This document shows, piece by piece, positions 1 through 7,198 of a stretch of DNA of 9,890 nucleotides. The DNA comes from CAZWMK01 sp964635065 (GTDB taxonomy: Bacteria > Pseudomonadota > Alphaproteobacteria > Sphingomonadales > Sphingomonadaceae). Below the pieces are notes generated by a model, which had not been told where the DNA came from, searched no databases, and saw only the letters and a program-made list of their open reading frames with translations. The stretch covers positions 1 through 9,890 of the forward strand of contig CAZWMK010000089.1 of NCBI GenBank assembly GCA_964635065.1, given 5' to 3'. Both the position numbers and the translations under genes were made by a program. Every line of letters begins with the position of its first letter. The stretch's first letter is position 1.

Positions 1-1580
1 GCAAGTTCATCGTCGCCGATACGCCGGGGCATGAACAATATACCCGCAACATGGTTACCGGCGCCTCGACCGCGGATCTCGCGGTGATCCTGATCGACGC
101 GCGCAAGGGCGTGCTGACGCAGACGCGGCGGCACAGCTATCTTGCAAAGCTGATCGGCATCAAAAATGTCGTGCTGGCGATCAACAAGATGGACCTTGTC
201 GATTACGACAAGGCAGTGTTCGACCGCATCGTGCTGTCGTATCGCGCCTTTGCCAGCGAAATCGGCATCACCAGCTTCCTTGCTATCCCGATTTCGGGGC
301 TGCGCGGCGACAATATCACCACCCGTTCTGACGCGACGCCCTGGTATGGTGGGCCGACGCTTTTGGAACATCTGGAAACGGTGCCGCTCGACGATGAACG
401 GCTGAACGCTGGCGCCTTTCGCATGGCGGTGCAGTGGGTCAACCGCCCCAACCTCGATTTCCGCGGCTTTTCGGGCCTGATCAATCAAGGCACCATCCGG
501 CCCGGCGATGCAGTGCGTGTGCTGCCGTCGGGAAAGACGTCGACTGTCACCCGCATTGTCACGCTGGATGGCGATCTGGAACAGGCAGTGGCTGGTCAGT
601 CGGTGACGATCTGCTTTGCCGATGAAATCGACTGTTCACGCGGTGATGTGATCGTGGCGGCTGACCAGCCGCTGGAAGTTGCCGACCAGTTCGAGGCGAC
701 GATCGTCTGGATGGCTGAACAGCCGATGCTGCCGGGGCGGCCTTACTGGCTGAAGATCGGCGCATCGATGGTGTCGGCCACCGTCACCGAGGAAAAATAT
801 CAGATCAACGTCAACACGCTTGAACATTTGGCGGGCAAGACGCTTGATCTCAATGCCATTGGTGTCTGCAATATCGCGCTTGATCGCGCGGTGCCGTTTG
901 CACCCTATGCCGACAATCACGATCTTGGCGGCTTCATCCTGATCGACCGCATGACGAACGCCACGGTCGGTGCCGGCATGCTGCATTTTGCGCTCAGGCG
1001 GAGCCAGAATATTCACTGGCAAGCGATTGAAATCAGTCGTGAAGCCCATGCTGCGCAAAAGAACCAGACGCCAAAGCTTTTGTGGTTCACCGGCCTTTCG
1101 GGCGCGGGCAAGTCGACGATTGCCAACCTTGTCGAGAAAAAGCTGCATGCGCTCGGCAAGCACAGCTTCCTGCTCGACGGTGACAATATCCGTCATGGTC
1201 TCAACAAGGACCTTGGCTTTACCGACGCCGACCGGGTCGAGAACATCCGCCGCGTCGGCGAGGTGGCAAAACTGATGACCGATGCCGGCCTGATCGTGCT
1301 GTCAGCTTTCATTTCGCCGTTCCGCGCCGAACGCGACATGGTGCGACGGATGCTGCCGGATGGCGAGTTTGTCGAAATCCATATCGATACGCCGCTAGCC
1401 GAAGCCGAAAAGCGTGATGTGAAAGGGCTTTACAAGAAGGCGCGGGCAGGGGAACTGAAAAACTTCACTGGCATCGACAGCCCCTATGAGCCACCCGAAA
1501 ACCCCGAACTCCGCATCGACACGACGCGTCAGTCAGCCGAAGCGGCGGCAGAGGAAATCGTTGCCTATATTCTGCGCTAG
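1..1580 (+). CDS. cysNC: CysNC: sulfate adenylyltransferase subunit 1 fused to APS kinase (5' partial)
   Basis: Bifunctional sulfate-activation enzyme of the cytoplasm. The CysN part is the GTPase that drives APS formation by CysD; the CysC part phosphorylates APS to PAPS. The reading frame is already open at base 3, before the first ATG at 51, so the 5' end lies outside the window and 525 residues are visible. It opens in the GTPase G3 motif (DTPGHEQYT), then shows the G4 motif NKMD (bases 183-194) and the elongation-factor-like beta-barrel domains. The APS kinase domain begins near base 1070, with P-loop GLSGAGKST, the LLDGDNIRHGL segment, ISPFRAERD with the serine that is phosphorylated in CysC enzymes, and the FTGIDSPYEPP lid region. 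Fused CysNC proteins are usually about 630 residues, so roughly 100-120 N-terminal residues including the GTPase P-loop are missing. cysD would be expected just upstream. The domain order is intact and the call is secure. Confidence 0.97.
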   Translation, partial: KFIVADTPGHEQYTRNMVTGASTADLAVILIDARKGVLTQTRRHSYLAKLIGIKNVVLAINKMDLVDYDKAVFDRIVLSYRAFASEIGITSFLAIPISGLRGDNITTRSDATPWYGGPTLLEHLETVPLDDERLNAGAFRMAVQWVNRPNLDFRGFSGLINQGTIRPGDAVRVLPSGKTSTVTRIVTLDGDLEQAVAGQSVTICFADEIDCSRGDVIVAADQPLEVADQFEATIVWMAEQPMLPGRPYWLKIGASMVSATVTEEKYQINVNTLEHLAGKTLDLNAIGVCNIALDRAVPFAPYADNHDLGGFILIDRMTNATVGAGMLHFALRRSQNIHWQAIEISREAHAAQKNQTPKLLWFTGLSGAGKSTIANLVEKKLHALGKHSFLLDGDNIRHGLNKDLGFTDADRVENIRRVGEVAKLMTDAGLIVLSAFISPFRAERDMVRRMLPDGEFVEIHIDTPLAEAEKRDVKGLYKKARAGELKNFTGIDSPYEPPENPELRIDTTRQSAEAAAEEIVAYILR

Positions 1581-1581
1581 C

Positions 1582-1599
1582 TGACAGCGCATGACAGCG
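1582..1599. repeat. Two direct copies of TGACAGCG, 10 bp apart
   Basis: TGACAGCG occurs at 1582-1589 and again at 1592-1599, directly after the cysNC stop codon. The spacing of one helical turn is what a dimeric or tandem DNA-binding protein would recognise. A chance repeat is also possible, because GCG-rich octamers are common in this DNA. Confidence 0.5.
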
Positions 1600-1600
1600 T

Positions 1601-1637
1601 GCCTATGCTGCCTCTCATCACTTGGGGCAGCATAGGC
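1601..1637. promoter_or_regulatory. Perfect 12-bp inverted repeat between cysNC and the Rieske gene
   Basis: The arms GCCTATGCTGCC (1601-1612) and GGCAGCATAGGC (1626-1637) are exact reverse complements around a 13-base loop. No T-run follows the right arm, so it is not a classical intrinsic terminator. The right arm ends five bases before the ATG at 1643 and includes most of AGGCGG (1634-1639), the only Shine-Dalgarno-like stretch there. In RNA the hairpin could therefore hide the ribosome binding site of the Rieske gene. In DNA the same palindrome could be an operator. Which of these applies cannot be told from sequence alone. Confidence 0.6.
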
Positions 1638-1642
1638 GGCAC

Positions 1643-2899
1643 ATGACGCAGGCTTTTGATGATATCGCAGCCAGTCAGGCATTTCACCTGACGCAGATCA
1701 ACGACATGCAGCGCCGTCTGATCGGTCATATCAGGGCGGGTCATACCACCGATTTCGCCGATGCGCCGATGGTGGTTGATGCCGCGATCTACACAGACCC
1801 CGCGCAACTGGCGCGCGAGAAGGCCGAGATTTTCGCAAAAGTTCCGCTGCTCGCCTGCCTCTCGGTCGACATGCCTAATCCCGGCGATGTCATGCTGTTT
1901 GAGGACGCCGGTCCGCCGATCCTCATCACGCGCGATCGCGACGGGCAGGTTCATGCCTTTCTGAACGTCTGCACCCACCGCGCAGCGAAAGTCGCGACGC
2001 GTTGCGGCCATCATGCACGGCTGACCTGCCGCTTTCATGCCTGGACTTTCGACCTCAAAGGCAAGCTGATCGGCATTCCTGGCAAGGAAGGTTTTGAAGG
2101 ACTCGATCCGTCCGCGCGCAACCTGCGCCGTGTGCCGGTCGCAGAATGGCAGGGTATGATCTTCGTCCGGACCACGCCAGGAGACGAAGCCATCGATATC
2201 GAGGCATGGCTCGGTGATTTCGCGCCGCAACTGGCGATGCTGCGGCTGGGTGAAACAGTGCCGGTCTGCCAATCGACGCTGGAGACGGCGGCCAACTGGA
2301 AGCTGATGCTCGACACGCATGGCGAAGGTTATCACTTCGCTTCGCTCCATGCCGAGACATTGGCGCAAAACATCATCCCCAATGTCTCGGTCTATGACCT
2401 TTACGGCCCGCACTACAGGGTATCGTTCGCGCAGAAGACTCATGGCGATCTGGCGAAAAGCGATGATCCCTACAGCGACATCACCAACTACAGCTGCTCG
2501 ATGCTGCTGTTTCCGAACACCGTCGTGTTCCAGACGACGTTCAACCTTGGCAAGCAGGAAGATGCGGTCAAGGTGGGCGAACTCGACGCCTCTGCCTTCT
2601 ACTATGGCATCTACCGGCTGTTTCCCGGCGACGAACCGGGCAGGACGACGACGCGCATGGCGACCTATCGTCCGGCCATGCCGTCGGCCAGCCTTGATCC
2701 CGGCGCATGGGAAGAAACGCACCGCTTCATCGAAAAGGTGCTGATCGAGGAAGATTACGCCATGGCTGCCGAACAGTATCGCAACCTTGCAGCATTGGCG
2801 GGGCACGATCAGCAGGCGGTCTATGGCCGTAACGAAATCGGCATCCAGCATTTCCACCAGGAAATCACGGCACGCACAGGCGGCCTGAAAACGCCTTAA
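1643..2899 (+). CDS. Rieske [2Fe-2S] aromatic ring-hydroxylating oxygenase, alpha subunit
   Basis: Catalytic subunit of a Rieske non-heme iron oxygenase, 418 residues, cytoplasmic. The Rieske cluster ligands are Cys110-x-His112 and Cys129-x2-His132, separated by the usual 16 residues. The mononuclear iron site is seen in the segment DTHGEGYHFASLH, with His231 and His236 as ligands, and a likely third ligand Asp371 in EEDYAMAAEQ near the C-terminus. The substrate cannot be named. No beta subunit, ferredoxin or reductase gene lies in the window, so electrons must come from elsewhere or from a reductase outside it. I chose the ATG at 1643 over an in-frame TTG at 1622, because the TTG lies inside the loop of the inverted repeat and has no ribosome binding site. 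AGGCGG at 1634-1639 is rather close to the chosen ATG (three bases). The stop overlaps the stop of the convergent uup gene. Confidence 0.93.
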   Translation: MTQAFDDIAASQAFHLTQINDMQRRLIGHIRAGHTTDFADAPMVVDAAIYTDPAQLAREKAEIFAKVPLLACLSVDMPNPGDVMLFEDAGPPILITRDRDGQVHAFLNVCTHRAAKVATRCGHHARLTCRFHAWTFDLKGKLIGIPGKEGFEGLDPSARNLRRVPVAEWQGMIFVRTTPGDEAIDIEAWLGDFAPQLAMLRLGETVPVCQSTLETAANWKLMLDTHGEGYHFASLHAETLAQNIIPNVSVYDLYGPHYRVSFAQKTHGDLAKSDDPYSDITNYSCSMLLFPNTVVFQTTFNLGKQEDAVKVGELDASAFYYGIYRLFPGDEPGRTTTRMATYRPAMPSASLDPGAWEETHRFIEKVLIEEDYAMAAEQYRNLAALAGHDQQAVYGRNEIGIQHFHQEITARTGGLKTP

Positions 2900-4689
2900 C
2901 TGCCTGTCAGTGCCTCCGCCTTTTCGGCAAGCAGCAGCCATTCCTCCTCGGCGGCTTCAAGCCGGGCGCGGGCGGCTTCCAGTGCGGCGTTCACCTTGGC
3001 GAAGCCGGTCGGATCGCGCTGGTAAAGCGCTGGATCGGCGAGTTTCGCCTCATGCGTGGCGATGTCGGCATGAAGGGTTTCGATTTCGCCGGGCAGAAGG
3101 TCGAGCGCGCGCTGTTCCTTGTAGCTGAGTTTGGCGGCCACGCGTTTCGGTTCCGGCGTCGGCGCCGCTGCGGCGGATGTTCTGGCTTTGCCGACAGGTT
3201 GCCGCTCGCTTGCACGCTTTTCTTCCCAGTCGGCATAGCCGCCTGCGACAACATCGGCCTTGCCCGATCCATCCAGTCCGATGATCATCGTTACTGTGCG
3301 GTCGAGAAAATCGCGGTCGTGGCTGACGATCAGCACCGTGCCTTCATAATCGGCAATGACCTCCTGCAAGAGGTCCAGCGTTTCCATGTCGAGATCGTTG
3401 GTCGGTTCGTCGAGGATCAGGAGATTCGACGGGCGCGCAAATTCGCGCGCCAGCAAAAGGCGCGACCGCTCGCCACCCGACAGCGTGTCGATGCGCGCTT
3501 CGGCCAGTTCCGGTTCAAACAGGAATTCCTTGAGATAGCCCGCGACGTGCTTTTTCACGCCATGCACTTCGATCCAGTCGCCGCCATCGGCAAGGATGTC
3601 GCGGACGCGCTTGCCGGGTTCGAGCAATTTGCGCTGCTGGTCGATGAGCACGCCGTCCAGCGTTTTTGCACGGCGGATGGTGCCGCTGTCAGGCGCAAGT
3701 TCGCCGGTCAGGAGGCGCAACAACGTCGTTTTGCCCGCGCCGTTCGGACCGACGACGCCGATGCGGTCACCGCGCTGGATGCGGATCGAGAGATCCTTGA
3801 TGATCGTGCGGTCGCCATAGCTTTTCGTGACATGTTCGGCGTCGATCACGATCTTGGTCTTGGTGTCGCTGGCTTCCAGTTGAATCTTGGCGGCGCCCAT
3901 CTGGCCGACCATCGACCGGCGCTGGGCGCGCATGTCGTGCAGGCGGGCAAGGCGGCCCTGATTGCGCTTACGCCGGGCGGTGACGCCACGTTGCAGCCAG
4001 TGAAGTTCCTGCCTGAGCTTGTTGTCGAGCTTGTCGGCGGCGCGGGCTTCTTCTTCATAGACGCGCTCGGTCCATTCCTCGAAGCCGCCGAAGCCGATTT
4101 CGGCGCGTCTCAGCCCACCGCGTTCGAGCCACAGCGAACTGCGCGTCAGCCGCGTCAGGAACCTGCGGTCATGGCTGATGACGAGGCAAGCGCCTGAGAA
4201 GCGCTGAAGCCAGGTTTCCAGCCATTCGATGGCGGCGATGTCGAGATGGTTGGTCGGCTCGTCCAAAAGCAGCACGTCGGGATTTTGCGCCAGCGCGCGG
4301 GCGATGGCCGCGCGCCGCTTTTCGCCGCCGCTTGCCGTCGATGCCGGACGGTCGAGATCGATCCCCAGTTGATCGGCAATCGCTTCGACCTCGAAGCGCT
4401 CGGGGGCGTCCGCGCCTGACAGCGCATAGTCGCGCAGGGTCTCAAAGGCGGTCAGGTCCGGTTCCTGTTCCAGAAGGACAATGCGCGCACCAGGACGGAT
4501 GGTGCGGCGGCCTTCGTCGGCTTCGATCTGGCCGGCGAGCAGGCGCAAAAGCGTGGTCTTGCCGGCGCCGTTGCGTCCGACGAGCGCCAGCCGGTCGCGC
4601 TCGCCGATATACAGGTCGAGGCCGCGGAACAGCCAGCCGCTGCCCTGAATGAGGCCGGTGTTTTCAATACTCAGAACAGGTGCGGACAT
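2896..4689 (-). CDS. uup: ABC-F family ATPase, Uup-like
   Basis: Soluble ABC-F protein of 597 residues with two ATP-binding cassettes and no membrane domain. Cassette 1 has Walker A GRNGAGKTT (38-46), signature SGGEKRR (120-126), Walker B LLLDEPTNHLD (140-150) and a switch histidine in SHDRRF (172-177). Cassette 2 has Walker A GPNGAGKTT (314-322), signature LSGGERSR (403-410), Walker B LLILDEPTNDLD (423-434) and SHDRDF (456-461). The charged linker between the cassettes (about 205-262) is the family's P-site-tRNA-interaction motif. After a low-complexity Ala/Pro stretch (about 500-517), the C-terminus (KLSYKEQRALDLLPGEIE onward) is the basic coiled-coil domain typical of Uup. Uup-type proteins act at the ribosome and in tolerance of DNA transposition and replication intermediates; the exact role here is inference. 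The ATG at 4689 has no clear Shine-Dalgarno sequence. The gene is divergent from the PepSY operon and convergent with the Rieske gene. Confidence 0.93.
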   Translation of the reverse strand: MSAPVLSIENTGLIQGSGWLFRGLDLYIGERDRLALVGRNGAGKTTLLRLLAGQIEADEGRRTIRPGARIVLLEQEPDLTAFETLRDYALSGADAPERFEVEAIADQLGIDLDRPASTASGGEKRRAAIARALAQNPDVLLLDEPTNHLDIAAIEWLETWLQRFSGACLVISHDRRFLTRLTRSSLWLERGGLRRAEIGFGGFEEWTERVYEEEARAADKLDNKLRQELHWLQRGVTARRKRNQGRLARLHDMRAQRRSMVGQMGAAKIQLEASDTKTKIVIDAEHVTKSYGDRTIIKDLSIRIQRGDRIGVVGPNGAGKTTLLRLLTGELAPDSGTIRRAKTLDGVLIDQQRKLLEPGKRVRDILADGGDWIEVHGVKKHVAGYLKEFLFEPELAEARIDTLSGGERSRLLLAREFARPSNLLILDEPTNDLDMETLDLLQEVIADYEGTVLIVSHDRDFLDRTVTMIIGLDGSGKADVVAGGYADWEEKRASERQPVGKARTSAAAAPTPEPKRVAAKLSYKEQRALDLLPGEIETLHADIATHEAKLADPALYQRDPTGFAKVNAALEAARARLEAAEEEWLLLAEKAEALTGS

Positions 4690-4790
4690 GGATCGATTCA
4701 GCCAGGGAAGAGGGGAGAATGGTCATATTCATGACCTATTCACTGGGCGCGGCTTATGGCACAGATTAAGGCGCAAGTAGAGTGGAACTG
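4690..4790. promoter_or_regulatory. Divergent intergenic region between uup and the PepSY gene, with imperfect palindrome
   Basis: This 101-base gap must carry promoters for both directions. GGTCAT (4721-4726) and ATGACC (4731-4736) form a perfect inverted repeat around ATTC. It extends to GAAT (4717-4720) and ATTC (4738-4741) if one T at 4737 is bulged out. In addition, ATTCA occurs at 4727-4731 and 4738-4742, an 11-bp direct spacing like that of OmpR/PhoP-family binding boxes. I infer a regulator site, possibly for the response regulator encoded two genes downstream. No convincing -35/-10 pair could be fixed by eye. Confidence 0.4.
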
Positions 4791-5096
4791 ATGCAACGCC
4801 CGACATTGATTGCCATGGCCCTGATGCTGCCGCTGTCGCTGGGCCTTGCCGCGCCTGCGGCGGCCGATCGCAAACGCGATCAGGATGCCGCCTTTGAAGC
4901 CGCACGGGCCGGACATATCCGGTCTCTGGGCGAAATCATTTCGCGGACCAACCAGCGCGTCGACGGCCGTTATGTCGGCAGCGACTTTGATTCCGGCTCG
5001 CGCACCTATCGTCTGAAATATCTCAGGGGCAGCTCGGTCATCCGGGTCGATGTCGATGCGGCATCCGGACGGATCATCGGCACCAGCGACGACTGA
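4791..5096 (+). CDS. Small secreted PepSY-domain protein
   Basis: A 101-residue exported protein. Residues 1-25 are a Sec signal peptide: short basic start (MQRP), hydrophobic core, and an Ala-rich end (APAAA) before Asp26. The rest matches the PepSY fold: a helix (about 33-50), then RYVGSDFDSGSRTYRLKYLR and IRVDVDAASGRIIG, the strand-turn-strand ending typical of the family. PepSY proteins are thought to inhibit or modulate proteases or sensor proteins outside the cytoplasm. The gene ends only ten bases before the response regulator start and is clearly co-transcribed with it, so a role as a periplasmic modulator of the downstream kinase is a reasonable inference. The ATG at 4791 is preferred; a GTG three codons earlier (4782) would also keep a signal peptide. 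Confidence 0.85.
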   Translation: MQRPTLIAMALMLPLSLGLAAPAAADRKRDQDAAFEAARAGHIRSLGEIISRTNQRVDGRYVGSDFDSGSRTYRLKYLRGSSVIRVDVDAASGRIIGTSDD

Positions 5097-5098
5097 AC

Positions 5099-5102
5099 GG
5101 AG
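5099..5102 (+). promoter_or_regulatory. Ribosome binding site GGAG of the response regulator
   Basis: GGAG lies four bases before the ATG at 5107. It decides the start, because the reading frame is open for 19 more codons upstream, back into the PepSY gene. Confidence 0.7.
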
Positions 5103-5106
5103 AATT

Positions 5107-5769
5107 ATGCGCATATTGGTCGTTGAAGATGAACCGATGCTGGCGCGCCAGTTGCGGGAAACGCTGGAGGGCGCGGGCTATGCCGTCGATGTCGCAACCG
5201 ACGGCGAGGAGGGGCATTTTCTTGGTTCGACCGAGAGTTATGATGCCGTCGTCCTTGATCTTGGCCTGCCGGTGATGGATGGACTGACCATCCTTGACAA
5301 ATGGCGGCGTGAAGGGATTTCCATGCCTGTGCTGGTCCTGACCGCACGCGACAGCTGGTCCGACAAGGTCAGCGGCCTTGATGCCGGGGCGGACGATTAT
5401 CTTGCCAAGCCGTTTCAGGTTGAGGAACTGATTGCTCGCCTGCGCGCCCTTATCCGTCGCGCGACAGGCCATGCCAGTTCCGAACTGACGGCAGGACCGG
5501 TGACGCTCGATACGCGCACGGGCCGGGTGCGGCTGAATGGCGAACCCGTCCGGCTGACGGCGCAGGAATACAAGCTTCTGTCCTATCTCATGCACCACAA
5601 GGGCAAGGTAGTGTCACGCACCGAGTTGATCGAACACATATACGATCAGGATTTCGACCGGGATTCCAATACGATCGAAGTGTTCATCACCCGCATCCGC
5701 AAAAAGCTGGGTGCCGACCTGATCCAGACGATCCGCGGCCTTGGCTACACCCTCGAAGACCCCGCCTGA
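5107..5769 (+). CDS. OmpR/PhoP-family two-component response regulator
   Basis: Cytoplasmic transcription regulator of 220 residues. The N-terminal receiver domain has the acidic pair in VVEDEP (Glu7-Asp8 region), the phospho-acceptor Asp51 in VVLDLGLPVMDG, the switch Thr79 in VLTARD and the conserved Lys101 in LAKPF. The C-terminal winged-helix domain (about 126-218) has the RLTAQEYKLLSYLM helix, the recognition region SNTIEVFITRIRKKLG and the closing hairpin IRGLGYTLE. All phosphorylation residues are present, so it should be active. It starts ten bases after the PepSY stop, and its last 29 bases overlap the proposed start of the histidine kinase gene, its expected partner. The set of target genes cannot be deduced; autoregulation through the region at 4717-4742 is possible. 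Confidence 0.95.
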   Translation: MRILVVEDEPMLARQLRETLEGAGYAVDVATDGEEGHFLGSTESYDAVVLDLGLPVMDGLTILDKWRREGISMPVLVLTARDSWSDKVSGLDAGADDYLAKPFQVEELIARLRALIRRATGHASSELTAGPVTLDTRTGRVRLNGEPVRLTAQEYKLLSYLMHHKGKVVSRTELIEHIYDQDFDRDSNTIEVFITRIRKKLGADLIQTIRGLGYTLEDPA

Positions 5770-7198
5770 CCGGCGCACATGGCGCGGACTGAACGGCCTG
5801 TTCAGGCGCGGTCGGCTGGCGCGCGCATCGCTGACGCGGCGTATTCTGCTGATCTCGGCGGTCTGGATCGGCACGCTTCTGGTGATCGGCGGGCTGGCAC
5901 TTGACCGGGTGATTTCAACCGCGATCACGCGCAATTTCGATGCCCAGCTGGAATATGCGCTGACGGCGATGATCGCATCATCCGAAATCGGTCCGATGGG
6001 AGAGGTGCGCTTTACCCGTCCCCTTGGCGACCAGCGTTTTTCCGAACCTTATTCGGGTCTTTACTGGCAGGTCAGCGCGCAGCGGCAGGACCCGTTCCGC
6101 TCGCGTTCGCTGTGGGACCGCGCACTTCAGGCCGATCTCGAACAGCACCATGGCGAGATGCGGGCCTACAGCAGCACCGAATTCGCCAACGAACCGCTGC
6201 GCATCGTCGAGCGCGACGTGCTGCTGCCGGGTGCGACTGCCCCGTTTCATTTTCAGGTCGCGGCGCGTAGCGACACGCTGGATGAACAGATCCGGTCGGT
6301 GCGATCCACGATGATCTGGTCGCTTTCGGTGCTGGGGCTTGGGCTGATGGTTCTGGCCATTTTGCAGGCTACCTTTGGTCTGTGGCCGTTGCGGCGGATC
6401 AGCCGTGCCATCGTGGCCGTCAGAAGTGGGGAGGCAACGCGTGTGCCAACCGATTTTCCGCCCGAAATTGCGCCCCTTGTCGGCGAGATCAACGAATTGC
6501 TGGCGCACAATGAGGAGCAGGCGGAAGCCGCGCGGCTGCATGCGGGCAATCTCGCCCATGCGCTGAAAACGCCGATGTCAGTTCTGATGGGCGAGGCGCG
6601 CGGCCATGCCGCCGATCTGCCGGAAACTGTGCTGGCGCAAGTCAGCGTGATGCGCCGCCATGTCGATCACCATCTGGCGCGGGCGCGGGCCATCGGGCGG
6701 CGTGCGGCGACCGGGCTGCGGACGCCGGTATGGCCATCGCTTCAGGCGATTCAGCGTTCGGTCGAACGTATTCACCGTGACCGCGATGTCGTGATCGATA
6801 TTGCCGGCAATCAGGCCTTGTCATTCCGCGGCGAGCGGCAGGACCTGGAGGAAATGCTTGGCAACCTGATCGACAATGCCGCCAATTATGGCGGTGGTCG
6901 CGTGTTCGTGACGGTCAGCGATGTGCTGGTCGGAAAGCAGCTGATGGTGCGCTTCGAGATTGAGGATGATGGACCGGGCATTTCGCCCGCCGACCGCGAA
7001 CGCCTGTTCGAACGTGGCGCGCGGCTGGATACCGGACGCCCCGGCACCGGTCTCGGGCTGGCCATCGTGCGCGACGTGGCCGAGATTTATGGAGGCGCCG
7101 TGCGGCTGGAGGAATCGGAGGACCTGGGTGGCCTCAAGGCCGTGCTGGACCTTCCCGCCACAGAGGACGGCAAGGTCCAGCCGGAGGCGGCTGATTAA
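5741..7198 (+). CDS. Membrane sensor histidine kinase (PhoQ-like type)
   Basis: Inner-membrane sensor kinase of 485 residues that should phosphorylate the preceding regulator. Transmembrane segments lie at about 34-54 and 191-214, enclosing a periplasmic sensor region of about 135 residues. A short HAMP-like linker follows (WPLRRISRAIVAVRSGE). The H-box NLAHALKTPMSVL carries the phospho-acceptor His273; the HALKTP form is the PhoQ-like variant. The ATPase domain has the N-box LGNLIDNAANYG (Asn375, Asn379), G1 DDGPGI (409-414) and G2 GTGLGLAIV (435-443). The start is uncertain. There is no in-frame ATG before the first transmembrane segment, and the ATG at 5779 is out of frame; the TTG at 5741, inside the regulator gene, is the best candidate. 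The stop overlaps the convergent gpmA stop by four bases. Confidence 0.94.
   Translation: MATPSKTPPDRRTWRGLNGLFRRGRLARASLTRRILLISAVWIGTLLVIGGLALDRVISTAITRNFDAQLEYALTAMIASSEIGPMGEVRFTRPLGDQRFSEPYSGLYWQVSAQRQDPFRSRSLWDRALQADLEQHHGEMRAYSSTEFANEPLRIVERDVLLPGATAPFHFQVAARSDTLDEQIRSVRSTMIWSLSVLGLGLMVLAILQATFGLWPLRRISRAIVAVRSGEATRVPTDFPPEIAPLVGEINELLAHNEEQAEAARLHAGNLAHALKTPMSVLMGEARGHAADLPETVLAQVSVMRRHVDHHLARARAIGRRAATGLRTPVWPSLQAIQRSVERIHRDRDVVIDIAGNQALSFRGERQDLEEMLGNLIDNAANYGGGRVFVTVSDVLVGKQLMVRFEIEDDGPGISPADRERLFERGARLDTGRPGTGLGLAIVRDVAEIYGGAVRLEESEDLGGLKAVLDLPATEDGKVQPEAAD

Noticed and set aside
1601..1637. Reading the inverted repeat as an ordinary intrinsic terminator of cysNC
   Set aside because: No T-run follows the stem; the next bases are GGCACATGACG and lead into the next gene.
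1577..2941. 454-codon open frame on the minus strand opposite the Rieske gene
   Set aside because: It is the antisense shadow of a gene with clear Rieske and iron-site motifs. The composition is odd and no domain is recognisable; long antisense frames are common in GC-rich DNA.
3052..4197. 381-codon open frame on the plus strand opposite uup
   Set aside because: It is antisense to the two ABC cassettes, which carry complete Walker and signature motifs; no family is recognisable in the plus-strand translation.
4757..4771. TGGCAC resembling the -24 element of a sigma-54 promoter, upstream of the PepSY gene
   Set aside because: The required -12 TTGC is absent at the right distance.
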